Assembly: GCF_015244745.1 (NCBI RefSeq)
Contig: NZ_JABCQI010000001.1
Location: 496,001 to 560,000 of the forward strand
Origin: Gluconobacter cadivus
GTDB taxonomy: Bacteria > Pseudomonadota > Alphaproteobacteria > Acetobacterales > Acetobacteraceae
Direction of reading: 5' to 3'
Length of the DNA stretch: 64,000 nucleotides
Both the position numbers and the translations under genes were made by a program. How positions within the stretch are numbered: position 1 is the first letter of the stretch; each line of letters opens with the position of its first letter. A model generated the notes under the pieces. That model was given only the letters and a program-made list of their open reading frames with translations, searched no databases and had not been told where the DNA came from. Shown one piece after another: positions 8,553 to 17,682 of the stretch.

Positions 8553-9449
8553 ATGACCCAATCTTCCGGACGTTCCCTGCCCTTTTTCGTCGCCGTGGCC
8601 ATCCTCTCCTGGGCGAGCGCTTATCCCGTCGTCCGGATTGCCCTGCATGATTTTGCACCCGTGCCACTGGCAGCACTGCGTTATGCCGTCGCGGCTGTCA
8701 TGGCGGCTCTCTGGCTCTGGTGGAAACGCCCCACACGCCCGCTGACCGCCGATATTCCGCAGATTTTGGCCTGCGGCATGATCGGGATCATGCTCTACAA
8801 CATCCTGTTCAACTGTGGAGAAATGACCGTCTCGTCCGGGGCGGCCAGTCTTCTCATCAGTGCGGCCCCGCTGATGGCGGGGCTTCTGGCCATGCTGTTC
8901 CTCAGTGAGCGCATGTCCCGCTGGGGCTGGGCCGGATCGATTCTGAGTTTCAGCGGCGTCGCCATGATTGCCAAAGGACAGAGCGGCGGCCTCTCCTTTG
9001 GCTCCGGAGCCACGCTGGTGTTCGGCGCGGCCGTCTGCGCGGCGTTCTACACGATCCTCCAGAAAGGCTTGATCCGCCGCTACGGTGCCCTGCCGACAAT
9101 CGCCTATGTCCTGATTTCGGGTGCGATTTTCCTGACCCCCTGGCTGCCTCAAGGCCTTACGAGCTTCTCCCATGCCTCATGGCAGGGACAGGCGGCTGTG
9201 CTGGAACTTGGCATTTTCCCGGCAGCGTTCGGTTATGCCGCCTGGGGTTTCGTCATCGGCCATCTCGGCGCTTCACGCGGTGCGGCCCTGCTTTACCTGC
9301 TGCCGCCCGTGACGATGGTTCTGGCCTATTTCCTCACCGGCGAAGTCCCATCCCTGCGAACCCTGATCGGCGGTGCGGTCGTCATGGCGGGTGTAATTCT
9401 GACAAATACCTATGGCCGTCACCCGGTGGCCCAGATCGTGGAATCCTGA
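8553..9449 (+). CDS. DMT superfamily (EamA) transporter
   Basis: A 298-residue inner membrane protein with about ten helices in two EamA repeats, the normal length for drug/metabolite transporters. Typical features are WASAYPVVRIALHDFAPVPLAALRY in the first helices, the repeat boundary around SGVAMIAKG, and the second repeat's GASRGAALLYLLPPVTMVLAYF followed by the GEVP loop. The substrate (metabolite, amino acid or drug efflux) cannot be told. The ATG is preceded by AATAAACAGGA. It is a single gene between the ccm operon and fumC. Confidence 0.9.
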   Translation: MTQSSGRSLPFFVAVAILSWASAYPVVRIALHDFAPVPLAALRYAVAAVMAALWLWWKRPTRPLTADIPQILACGMIGIMLYNILFNCGEMTVSSGAASLLISAAPLMAGLLAMLFLSERMSRWGWAGSILSFSGVAMIAKGQSGGLSFGSGATLVFGAAVCAAFYTILQKGLIRRYGALPTIAYVLISGAIFLTPWLPQGLTSFSHASWQGQAAVLELGIFPAAFGYAAWGFVIGHLGASRGAALLYLLPPVTMVLAYFLTGEVPSLRTLIGGAVVMAGVILTNTYGRHPVAQIVES

Positions 9450-9575
9450 AGCCGTTTTCTTGCTGTGACGACATCGGGATTTTCTATGGCTCGGTTCCTT
9501 TGTCCTGCGGCGATTGTGCGATAATTTCCCCCGTGAAATGAGCCCGATCACCCGCAGGAAAGCCGAAAACAGACA

Positions 9576-10979
9576 ATGAGCCGTACCGAAACCGATGGCA
9601 TGGGCCCGATCGACGTCGCTGACGATGTGCTGTGGGGCGCTCAGACCCAACGCTCCCTGAAATATTTCAGCATCGGTCGCGAACTGATGCCGCATGAAAT
9701 GATCGAAGCCTATGCGATCATGAAGCGGGCCTGCGCGACGGCCAATGCCGCCAGCGGCCGTCTGTCTCAGGAGCGGGCGGATCTGATCCAGACCGTTTGT
9801 GACGAGATCATCAAGGGTGAGCATGACCGGATGTTCCCGCTCCATGTCTGGATGACGGGCTCGGGCACGCAGTTCAACATGAACGTCAATGAAGTGATCG
9901 CGAACCGCGGCTGCCAGATCACAGGCAACCCGCTCGGCAGCAAAACGCCTCTGCATCCGAACGATCACGTCAACATGTCGCAGTCCACCAACTGCAACTT
10001 CCCGACTGCCATGCACATCGCAGCCGTTCTCGGCACGCATCGTCGCCTGATCCCGGCCCTGACGCGCCTGCGTGACGCCATGGCCGCCAAGGCCGAAGAA
10101 TGGCGCGATCTGGTCAAGGTCGGCCGCACGCATCTTCAGGATGCCGTCCCCATCACGTTGGGTCAGGAATGGCACGGCTATGCGGGAATGCTGACGGACA
10201 ACATCGCCCGCCTCGAACAGGCCCGCGACGGTCTGTTTCCCCTCGCCCTCGGCGGCACCGCCCTCGGCACCGGCGTCAGCACGGATGAGGGCTTCGACCG
10301 CCGCGCCTGTGCAGAAATTGCCCGCCTAACCGGACTTGGCTTCACGGCTGGCGAGAACAAGTTCGCGCTTCAGGGCGCACATGATGCGCTGGTGCATCTA
10401 TCAGGCGCGCTGCGCACAACGGCGGGCAGCCTGTTCAAGATCGCCAACGACATCCGCCTGCTCGCCTGCGGCCCGCGCGCCGGTCTGGGCGAACTGCACC
10501 TGCCGGAGAACGAGCCGGGATCGTCGATCATGCCGGGCAAAATCAACCCGACACAGGCTGAAGCGCTGGCCATGCTTGCTCTTCAGGTCATGAGCAATGA
10601 TGTTGCGGTCGGCCTCGGCGGGGCTGCGGGCATGCTGGACATGAACGTCTACAAGCCGCTCATGATCCACAACATCATGCAGGGCATCACCCTTCTGCAT
10701 GATGGGTCGGAAAATTTTCGCCGCTTCCTCGTCGAAGGCACGAAAGCCAATACGGAGAAGCTGAAACAGGATCTGGAACGCTCGCTTGTCCTCGTCACGG
10801 CCCTCTCCCCGGCCATCGGCTACGACCGCGCCGCACAGGTCGCGCATCACGCCATGGAAAAGGATCTGAGCCCGCGTGACGCCGCGCTGGAACTGGGCTT
10901 CATGACATCCGAAGAGTATGACCGCGTCGCCGACCCGCGCCTCATGCTGCGTCCGAACATCACAGCCCCCAAAGCCTGA
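9576..10979 (+). CDS. fumC: Class II fumarate hydratase
   Basis: A 467-residue cytoplasmic enzyme that interconverts fumarate and L-malate, oxygen-stable and iron-free. The superfamily signature [16 protein letters not shown] is complete, including the mobile loop serine. Other family blocks are [30 protein letters not shown] and [12 protein letters not shown]. Length equals the FumC norm. Members of Gluconobacter have an incomplete TCA cycle, so fumarase there has partly biosynthetic duty (general knowledge). Upstream at 9520-9525 is GATAAT, a possible -10 element, but no good -35 is visible. A stem-loop follows the gene. Confidence 0.97.
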   Translation: MSRTETDGMGPIDVADDVLWGAQTQRSLKYFSIGRELMPHEMIEAYAIMKRACATANAASGRLSQERADLIQTVCDEIIKGEHDRMFPLHVWMTGSGTQFNMNVNEVIANRGCQITGNPLGSKTPLHPNDHVNMSQSTNCNFPTAMHIAAVLGTHRRLIPALTRLRDAMAAKAEEWRDLVKVGRTHLQDAVPITLGQEWHGYAGMLTDNIARLEQARDGLFPLALGGTALGTGVSTDEGFDRRACAEIARLTGLGFTAGENKFALQGAHDALVHLSGALRTTAGSLFKIANDIRLLACGPRAGLGELHLPENEPGSSIMPGKINPTQAEALAMLALQVMSNDVAVGLGGAAGMLDMNVYKPLMIHNIMQGITLLHDGSENFRRFLVEGTKANTEKLKQDLERSLVLVTALSPAIGYDRAAQVAHHAMEKDLSPRDAALELGFMTSEEYDRVADPRLMLRPNITAPKA

Positions 10980-10998
10980 CCGAACACCCGCGTCAGAC

Positions 10999-11032
10999 CG
11001 CTTCCGCATGACGAAAACTTCATGCGGAAGCG
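10999..11032. terminator. Stem-loop after fumC
   Basis: Perfect 13-base inverted repeat CGCTTCCGCATGA (10999-11011) and TCATGCGGAAGCG (11020-11032) with an 8-base loop, 19 bases past the fumC stop. There is no U-tract after it, so it may end transcription imperfectly or protect the mRNA 3' end. Confidence 0.55.
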
Positions 11033-11098
11033 ATGGTCGTTACAGCTCAGGACTGATAGGGCGGACTCTTCTGCTTTTTTCCCGGAGATGCCCGTCAG

Positions 11099-12595
11099 AT
11101 GATGACCCGCCGCGCAGCCCTGCTCGCTTTAACGCTCCTCACTCCCGTCTGTACGGCTGCGGCGGCCGATGCCCCCAAGACCGACACCAAGACCGAAACT
11201 GGCAAGACAACCGACGCCTTCACGGGTGAGCCCGCCCTGCTGCCTGCGGATTCCGTCACCCAGCATCATCTGAACGGCATCGCCTACACCGCCCATGCCG
11301 GAACGCTCATCCTGCGCGGCCCTGACGGCAAACCGACGGCCCGCATGTTCTACGTGTCCTACACGAAAGATGGCGTCCCGGCTGGCACCCGTCCGGTCTC
11401 GTATTTCTTCAATGGCGGCCCGGGTGCGGCCACGGCCTATCTGAACCTCGGCGCGGCTGGCCCCAAGGCTCTGACCATGCCTGCCAAGGACCCGACGGAC
11501 GGCACTCATGCCCAGCTTGCGGACAATCCCGACAGTTGGCTCCCTGTTACCGACATGGTCTTCATCGACGCCGTGGGCACGGGCTATTCCCGCCCCACCG
11601 ATACGGCCAAGGCCGGAGACCAGTTCTACGGCGTCAAGCAGGATGCCAGCACTTTCGCCAAGGCCATTGGCCTGTGGACGGCAGCGAACGGTCGTGAAGC
11701 CTCGCCGCATTATCTCGTGGGCGAAAGCTATGGTGGCATCCGCTCCATTCAGGTCGCCAATGCGCTCCAGATGGAACAAGGCATTCTGCTCAACGGTATC
11801 GTCATGATCTCCCCGGCCATCGAGATGCCTCTGCTCGATTCGGACGATAATCCGCTTTCCGCCGCTCTCATGATGCCAAGCCTGATCGCCGCGCATCAGA
11901 GCCCGAACGTGACGGAAAAGACGGCAGACGAAGCCTATCAGTGGTCCCTGAACACCTATCTGCCGAAAATCGCCGGAAAGCTGCCGTCGGGCAGCGACGG
12001 TCAGGCGCTTTATGCCGAGATTGCCCAGCGCACCGGCCTGCCGCAGGACGTGATTGCCCGTCAGCACGGCATTCCCGCCATCGGCTCGCATGACATCATG
12101 TCCCGCGACGGTCGCCTGTACGGACTGTACGATTTCACGCAGTCCATCGCCGACCCCTCGGCTGACGGTCTGGACGAAAGCCCCGATCCGACTCTGTTCG
12201 GCTTTGGCCGCGCCTATGGCAATGCCTTCTCGGGCTATGCCGCAAACGACCTCGGCTTCAAGACACCCCTGACCTACGACCTGCTCTCCTTCAAGGTGAA
12301 CGGAAGCTGGAAGTGGAGCGCGGGCGGCCCGTCGCCCATCCATCAGATCCCGGTTCTGAACCGTCTTCTGGCACTTGATCCCGGCCTGCGCGTTTTTGTG
12401 GCGAACGGCTATTATGATGTGGCCTGTCCATTCGCGACCGCGCGCTGGATGAAAGATCACCTGACCGTCGGCGCAGATCGCGTGTCGCTGCATCTCTATC
12501 AGGGCGGCCATATGCTCTATACCCGCCCGGCCAGCCGTCATGCCCTCTCGGCAGACGTCGCGTCCTGGATTCAGGCAGACAGCCGTCAGCCCTGA
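11099..12595 (+). CDS. Secreted S10 family serine carboxypeptidase
   Basis: A 498-residue protein with a Sec signal peptide (MMTRRAALLALTLLTPVCTAAAA, cut near residue 22), so periplasmic or secreted. S10 peptidases remove C-terminal residues at acid pH, which suits an acid-producing bacterium. The alpha/beta hydrolase triad is visible: Ser in GESYGG, Asp in NGYYDVACPF, and His in GGHMLY. The oxyanion stretch SYFFNGGPGAATAYLNLGAAGP and FIDAVGTGYSRP are diagnostic for the family. The ATG pair at 11099/11102 follows CCCGGAGA. The neighbours do not suggest a pathway. Confidence 0.93.
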   Translation: MMTRRAALLALTLLTPVCTAAAADAPKTDTKTETGKTTDAFTGEPALLPADSVTQHHLNGIAYTAHAGTLILRGPDGKPTARMFYVSYTKDGVPAGTRPVSYFFNGGPGAATAYLNLGAAGPKALTMPAKDPTDGTHAQLADNPDSWLPVTDMVFIDAVGTGYSRPTDTAKAGDQFYGVKQDASTFAKAIGLWTAANGREASPHYLVGESYGGIRSIQVANALQMEQGILLNGIVMISPAIEMPLLDSDDNPLSAALMMPSLIAAHQSPNVTEKTADEAYQWSLNTYLPKIAGKLPSGSDGQALYAEIAQRTGLPQDVIARQHGIPAIGSHDIMSRDGRLYGLYDFTQSIADPSADGLDESPDPTLFGFGRAYGNAFSGYAANDLGFKTPLTYDLLSFKVNGSWKWSAGGPSPIHQIPVLNRLLALDPGLRVFVANGYYDVACPFATARWMKDHLTVGADRVSLHLYQGGHMLYTRPASRHALSADVASWIQADSRQP

Positions 12596-12611
12596 AATAA
12601 AAAGTCATAAA

Positions 12612-12640
12612 TTGACAGCAGGCGGTGAGGAACGGATAAT
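12612..12640 (+). promoter_or_regulatory. Near-consensus sigma-70 promoter for the phytochrome gene
   Basis: TTGACA at 12612-12617, a 17-base spacer and GATAAT at 12635-12640: six of six and five of six consensus bases at ideal spacing. Transcription would start near 12647, leaving an 80-base leader before the ATG at 12728. This is the best core promoter I see in the window. Confidence 0.75.
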
Positions 12641-12727
12641 GAATATGATGAGTTCCGGGCCTCACCTGACCGGACCTTTCGCGCGGAACACGGTGGCCGC
12701 CAATAGAGAGACCTTTATGCCCGCTGC

Positions 12728-14998
12728 ATGTCAGACTGCCTGCAAAATGCTCTCTCTGTCCTTCAGGCGGACCACCGTTTGACGATCCAGCGTCCTGCGG
12801 GCTCGGAACCGGGTTATTCGCTGGAACATGCGGTCACGACATCCTGTGACCGCGAACCCATCCATCGCCCGGACGCCATTCAGCCGCACGGCCTCCTGCT
12901 GATCGCCGATAGCGCAACCCGGACCATTCTCGGTGGAGCAGGAGACATCGAAGGCCGTCTGACCCCAGATTGGCTGGGGCGTGATCTTGCGAGCGTCCTG
13001 AACGTCCCGCCCGAACGTTTTCAGGACGAAAAACGCGCATCCCTGTCCGATCTTCGTATCCCAGGGCTCGCAGGCGAGACCTTCAGCGTCGTACGCCATA
13101 CCCAGAACACACATCTTCTCATCGAACTCGAACCCATCGAATCCCACAATCTGCTCACCTGGGATATTTTCGGCGAAATCGACAGAACGGCAGACCGTTT
13201 CGAACGCTGCCCCGATATCGCGTCCGTCTGTCGTCACGGTGCGACAATCTTTCAACGCCTGACCGGCTTTGACCGCGTCCTGATCTATCGTTTCATGGAA
13301 GACGGCACGGGCCGCGTCGTAGGCGAAAGCCGCAACAACGCCTTCCCTTCCCTGATGAACCACCACTTCCCGGCCAGCGACATTCCTGCGCAGGCCCGGA
13401 CTCTCTATGTCCGCAACCGCATCCGCGTCATCCCGGACATCACTTACGAAGCTGCCCCCATTCGCCCGCCCGAAGCCGGGCTTGCGGGGATCAATCTCAG
13501 CGACGTGCAGCTCCGCAGCGTCTCACCGATCCACCTTCAATACATGGCCAATATGGGTGTGCGGGCCTCGGCCTCCGTCTCGCTAGTCGTCGATGGTGTG
13601 CTTTGGGGACTGATCGCCTGCCACAACTCTTCTCCAAGGCGCCTGCCCGAAGATATTCGCGCGGCGTGTCGCACACTGGCAGGCGTCATGTCCCGCCAGT
13701 TGCGAAACAAAGAAGAGCTGGTGACCTATCAGGAGCGTCTGCGCCTGCGCAACGCGATGGAAGCCGTCACGTCCCATTTTGACGTGCGCCGTCCGCTTGA
13801 AAACAACCTTCGCAACTGCATCAACGAATTACAGGCCCTTTTTCCCTGCAACGGGTTTGCCGTCATCAGTGCCGAGACCATCAGTGCAACCGGTGTGCTC
13901 CCCGACACGGATAGCCTGCACAAGCTGCATGACTGGTTGAGAGCGGGCAGCATTGGCGGAATTTTCAGCACTGCCATGCTGGGGAGGGACTATCCCCCGG
14001 CCACCGAGTGGCCTGAACGCTGCGCCGGTCTTCTGGCCATCACACTCCCTCTTCGCACCCCTATCTGTATCGTATGGAGTCGGGTCGAAATCATCCAGAC
14101 CATCGAATGGGCCGGTCATCCGCACAAGGACGATACGGGCAGCGACGGCATTCTGCGCCCTCGCACGTCCTTTCGAACATGGGAGCAGACCATCCGCGGG
14201 CACAGCACCCGCTGGACCAGCGAACAGAAACAGGCAGCCCGTCGCATCCGCCGCCTCCTGATCGCAGACGACCAAACGCAGCAGCTCCGCGAACTCAACG
14301 CAACCCTTGCCGCCACTCTGGAAGAACGCGAAGACCTGCTACGCCAGAAAGACTTCCTGATCCGTGAGGTCAATCACCGCGTCCAGAACTCGCTTCAGAT
14401 GGTCGCATCCTTCCTCAAACTTCAGGCCCGAAGCGCGTCAAATGAAGACACCACAACAGCTTTGAAGGAAGCGCAGCACCGGATTGCCGCCATCGGCCTC
14501 GTACATCGTCGCCTGTATCGTGACGAGCATATCGGCGTCGTGGATCTGGGCCGCTATATCGAAGAGCTGATGGAAGAATTGTGCACGTCACTGGGTGAGG
14601 GCTGGCACGACCAGATGCATCTCTCCCTCTTTCCAATCCTGATTGCTGCAGACCGTGCCATCAATATCGGCCTGGCCCTGACCGAACTGATCATCAATAC
14701 CAGCAAATACGCCTATGACGGCCATGCCGGGCCGCTCTATGTCGGACTGACCCAGACCGGCTCCCGACTGGTCCTGACGGTTTCGGATCAGGGTGAATGC
14801 ACCCCCCAACTCAAGGGAACAGGCTTCGGGACGCGCATGATGAACGCCGTCGTCAGCAGTCTTTCCGGCACACTGACCTACACAACACTGAACCCGGGCC
14901 TGGAAGCCGTCATGACACTGCCTCTGGATTCCCTGCTCCCCACGGAAGTGCCCACCCCTCCGAAGGCCGCCTCGCAGACGCCCTATCCATATCCCTGA
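12728..14998 (+). CDS. bphP: Bacteriophytochrome sensor histidine kinase
   Basis: A 756-residue red/far-red photoreceptor kinase with domain order PAS-GAF-PHY-HisKA_2-HATPase. Cys40 in TSCDREPIHRPDAIQPHG is the expected biliverdin attachment site upstream of the PAS domain. The GAF domain carries FPASDIPAQAR (near residue 213) and SPIHLQYMANMGVRASAS with chromophore-pocket His and Asp residues. The PHY domain carries the tongue motif PRTSF (near 478). The output is a HisKA_2-type dimer domain with His550 in REVNHRVQNSLQ, then an ATPase domain with ELIINTSKYA. No haem oxygenase (biliverdin source) or response regulator is adjacent, so partners must be elsewhere. Preceded by a near-consensus promoter and followed by a bidirectional terminator. 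Confidence 0.95.
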   Translation: MSDCLQNALSVLQADHRLTIQRPAGSEPGYSLEHAVTTSCDREPIHRPDAIQPHGLLLIADSATRTILGGAGDIEGRLTPDWLGRDLASVLNVPPERFQDEKRASLSDLRIPGLAGETFSVVRHTQNTHLLIELEPIESHNLLTWDIFGEIDRTADRFERCPDIASVCRHGATIFQRLTGFDRVLIYRFMEDGTGRVVGESRNNAFPSLMNHHFPASDIPAQARTLYVRNRIRVIPDITYEAAPIRPPEAGLAGINLSDVQLRSVSPIHLQYMANMGVRASASVSLVVDGVLWGLIACHNSSPRRLPEDIRAACRTLAGVMSRQLRNKEELVTYQERLRLRNAMEAVTSHFDVRRPLENNLRNCINELQALFPCNGFAVISAETISATGVLPDTDSLHKLHDWLRAGSIGGIFSTAMLGRDYPPATEWPERCAGLLAITLPLRTPICIVWSRVEIIQTIEWAGHPHKDDTGSDGILRPRTSFRTWEQTIRGHSTRWTSEQKQAARRIRRLLIADDQTQQLRELNATLAATLEEREDLLRQKDFLIREVNHRVQNSLQMVASFLKLQARSASNEDTTTALKEAQHRIAAIGLVHRRLYRDEHIGVVDLGRYIEELMEELCTSLGEGWHDQMHLSLFPILIAADRAINIGLALTELIINTSKYAYDGHAGPLYVGLTQTGSRLVLTVSDQGECTPQLKGTGFGTRMMNAVVSSLSGTLTYTTLNPGLEAVMTLPLDSLLPTEVPTPPKAASQTPYPYP

Positions 14999-15011
14999 AC
15001 ACCCAACAAAC

Positions 15012-15047
15012 AAAAAGGCGCCTGACCACTGGTCCGGCGCCTTTTTT
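15012..15047. terminator. Bidirectional intrinsic terminator between bphP and purF
   Basis: AAAAAGGCGCC at 15012-15022 pairs with GGCGCCTTTTTT at 15036-15047 around a loop that can pair further (GACC/GGTC). An A-run on one side and a T-run on the other let it serve both converging genes. Confidence 0.9.
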
Positions 15048-15069
15048 TATTACTGCCGCAGGAAGAGAG

Positions 15070-16509
15070 TTACACGACGAGATTACCTTCCTTGTCCACC
15101 AGCTGGATCGGATAATCCCCGGTAAAACAGGCATCGCAATAACGGCGCGCACCCTCGGCACGGTTCGCATGGCCCAGCGCCCGGTAAAGCCCGTCGAAAC
15201 TGACAAACGCCAGACTGTCCACACCAATGGCTCTCGCCATCTCCTCAAGCGTATGGGTCGCAGCCATCAGCTTGCTCTCTTCAGGCGTATCAATGCCGTA
15301 AAAGCAGGCATGTTTGGTCGGCGGAGACGTGATGCGCATATGCACTTCCGTCGCACCGGCAGCCCGAACCATGTCCACAATCTTGCGCGACGTCGTGCCA
15401 CGGACGATCGAGTCATCCACAAGAATGACACGCTTGCCCGCCAGAACCGGCCGGTTGGCCGAGTGCTTCATCTTCACACCAAGGTTACGGATCTGATCCG
15501 TCGGCTCAATGAAGGTCCGGCCCACATAATGGTTGCGGATGATCCCCAGCTCGAACGGAATACCACTTTCCGCCGCATAGCCGATCGCGGACGGCACGCC
15601 TGAATCTGGCACCGGCACCACAACATCCGCCTCAACCGCGCTTTCACGGGCCAGTTCGCAACCGATCTGGCGACGCGCCTCATAGACCGGCTGGCCTTCA
15701 AGCACGGAATCAGGCCGCGCAAAGTAAATATATTCGAACACACAGAACCGCCCGCCCTGATCCCCGAAAGGACGCAGCGAGCGCAGACCGTCATTGTTGA
15801 TGACAACGATCTCGCCCGGTTCGATATCGCGGACATAATCCGCCCCGATAATGTCCAGCGCACAGGTCTCGCTGGCCAGAACCCAGCCGCCGTTCCCCTG
15901 ATCATGACCCGGCATCCGGCCAAGAACGAGCGGACGCACACCGAGCGGATCGCGCATGCCAATCAGACCATCATCCGGGGTCAGCGTAATCAGCGAATAC
16001 GCACCCTTGACCTGTTTGACGGCATCAATGAAGCGGTCGAGCACGGTCGTATAGAGCGAAATGGCGATCAGATGGATGAAGACTTCCGTATCCGTCGAGG
16101 AATGGAAAATGCATCCCCGCTTGACCAGCGCCTGCTTGAGCGTCGCCGAATTCGTCAGGTTGCCGTTATGCGCAACGGCCAGACCGCCGAACTCATAATC
16201 GGCATAAAGCGGCTGAACATTGCGGACATGTGTGCCGCCCGTCGTGGCGTAACGGTTGTGGCCAATGGCGACCGTGCCGGGCAGCGTCGCCATGACGCGG
16301 CTGTCTCCGAACACATCGCCGACCAGACCCAGACCTTTGTGCTGGTGGAAGCGTTCGCCATCGAAACTGACGATGCCTGCCGCTTCCTGTCCACGATGCT
16401 GGAGGGCGTGCAGGCCCAAGGCTGTCAGGGCCGATGCATCAGGCACACCCCAGACGCCAAAAACCCCGCATTCTTCATACGGGCGGTTGAGACTGTCGGA
16501 CTGGGTCAT
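15070..16509 (-). CDS. purF: Amidophosphoribosyltransferase
   Basis: A 479-residue enzyme for the first committed step of purine synthesis: PRPP plus glutamine to phosphoribosylamine. The ATG at 16509 begins MTQSDSLNRPYEE followed by CGVFG; Cys14 becomes the N-terminal catalytic nucleophile after removal of a 13-residue propeptide, as in Bacillus PurF. The C-terminal CDACFTGDYP and earlier CVFEYIYFARPDS are the [4Fe-4S] cysteine regions of the iron-sulfur class. The PRPP loop VILVDDSIVRGTTS is intact. It lies 25 bases downstream of cvpA on the same strand, the widely conserved cvpA-purF arrangement. Confidence 0.97.
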   Translation of the reverse strand: MTQSDSLNRPYEECGVFGVWGVPDASALTALGLHALQHRGQEAAGIVSFDGERFHQHKGLGLVGDVFGDSRVMATLPGTVAIGHNRYATTGGTHVRNVQPLYADYEFGGLAVAHNGNLTNSATLKQALVKRGCIFHSSTDTEVFIHLIAISLYTTVLDRFIDAVKQVKGAYSLITLTPDDGLIGMRDPLGVRPLVLGRMPGHDQGNGGWVLASETCALDIIGADYVRDIEPGEIVVINNDGLRSLRPFGDQGGRFCVFEYIYFARPDSVLEGQPVYEARRQIGCELARESAVEADVVVPVPDSGVPSAIGYAAESGIPFELGIIRNHYVGRTFIEPTDQIRNLGVKMKHSANRPVLAGKRVILVDDSIVRGTTSRKIVDMVRAAGATEVHMRITSPPTKHACFYGIDTPEESKLMAATHTLEEMARAIGVDSLAFVSFDGLYRALGHANRAEGARRYCDACFTGDYPIQLVDKEGNLVV

Positions 16510-16534
16510 GCGGCGCGGCCTTTCCGGACTGGTT

Positions 16535-17098
16535 TCACAAGGACGCCTCATGGCCGCTTGTGACCTCAGACGCAAGATGCGGTTGCAGGAAATGAGGCAG
16601 ATAACCTGTCAGATGGGTTGCCCCGGCGGCAATGTAAGGGCCGATGAGGCTTCCCTGCATCACATAGGACATCCACGAGCCAAAAAAAGAGCCTGCCAAC
16701 AGATAAAGAACGATCAGGGCCACATAACCCCGCGCCACACCGAACACCGCGCCCAGAATGCGGTCCACACCCCCGAACAGAACACCCCGCGCCGCGGCCC
16801 CGATCCTGGCACCGATCATGGTAAAAAACAGGAGCACGACAACAAACAGAATCGCCGTACTCGCACTGCCCGCCAGCGCGGCCTGATGCAGATAGGGCGT
16901 CAGATAAGGTTCAAGCAGCCCATGAAACCGATAGGTCAGGACGATTGCTCCGACCCATGCCAGCAGTCCGGCCAGTTCTGTAGCAAAGCCGCGCGTCAGC
17001 CCCCACAGGGCCGAAAGCCCCATGATGCACAAAGCGACAATGTCGAGACGGGTCAGATCCGCAAGCGTGATATGGGAAAGGTCTGGCAGAGGCGGCAT
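16535..17098 (-). CDS. cvpA: CvpA family membrane protein
   Basis: A 187-residue inner membrane protein starting at the ATG at 17098. It has four hydrophobic helices; LDIVALCIMGLSALWGLTRGFATEL is the typical N-terminal block, then a central GVDRILGAVFGVARGYVALIVLYLL block. CvpA was named for colicin V production and is linked to envelope stress tolerance; its molecular role is unsettled. The neighbouring purF downstream confirms identity. The start lies one base after the stop of the HisE-like gene, implying co-translation. Confidence 0.93.
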   Translation of the reverse strand: MPPLPDLSHITLADLTRLDIVALCIMGLSALWGLTRGFATELAGLLAWVGAIVLTYRFHGLLEPYLTPYLHQAALAGSASTAILFVVVLLFFTMIGARIGAAARGVLFGGVDRILGAVFGVARGYVALIVLYLLAGSFFGSWMSYVMQGSLIGPYIAAGATHLTGYLPHFLQPHLASEVTSGHEASL

Positions 17099-17099
17099 G

Positions 17100-17405
17100 T
17101 CACGGCAGCTTCGTCGAACGAAAACGGCCCCCCTTGTAGGGACGTATGCCACCAACGCGCAACTCGTCCGCCAAACGGATGCGCTCCTCGATTTCCGCCC
17201 ACACCAGCCCGGCCTCGACGTCCCGCGCTTTCCAGATTTTCTCCAGCAGCACAATAAACGCCGCGCTATCCCGAACCAGCGCCGGACGGTCATTGATCAT
17301 GACATCAAGCACACAGCTTGCACCCGCAACACCCAGACGCCGCGAGAGCTTTGTTACTTTTCGATTCTTACGGAACGGAACTGATTTTTCCTGTGGCGTC
17401 ATCAC
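17100..17405 (-). CDS. Degenerate HisE/MazG-like small protein
   Basis: A 101-residue protein directly upstream of cvpA. Its middle (KVTKLSRRLGV...CVLDVMINDRPALVRDSAAFIVLL then VWAEIEERIRLADEL) has the rhythm of phosphoribosyl-ATP pyrophosphohydrolase: GDxxALVxESADLLYHLxVL and VWxELExR. However, the metal-binding EExxEV segment of HisE is replaced by RRLGVAGASCVLDV, so catalysis on PRATP is unlikely. It may be a regulatory or structural relative. The comparison is from memory of the family and should be treated as tentative. It begins the likely three-gene minus-strand operon with cvpA and purF. Confidence 0.65.
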   Translation of the reverse strand: MMTPQEKSVPFRKNRKVTKLSRRLGVAGASCVLDVMINDRPALVRDSAAFIVLLEKIWKARDVEAGLVWAEIEERIRLADELRVGGIRPYKGGRFRSTKLP

Positions 17406-17682
17406 GACATGATGAGCGGAAGCCCACTGTCAGGCAAGCCGTTACCGCTCTTTTCCCAAGGCCGTTCAGGGCGCTTTTACAAAAAAACCACTAATTTCGA
17501 TATTGGAACGTATTTCAGGGGAAATATTTCCGCGATGTTTTGTCATCAATGTTTTTATTTTTGAAATATGCGTGATCTTGAACCTGTGTCATCCAATAAT
17601 TAACTCTTTTTCTGAAAAATGCTCAACAGGTCAGGTGTGGAACTCTTTCCTCTCGCTCCTGACGCCATCAGGATGCAATGAG

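Noticed and set aside
11129-12541. 470-codon minus-strand open frame
   Set aside because: It lies wholly inside the S10 carboxypeptidase gene, which has clear signal peptide and triad; the antisense product has no recognisable motif. Such frames are a common by-product of GC-rich coding.
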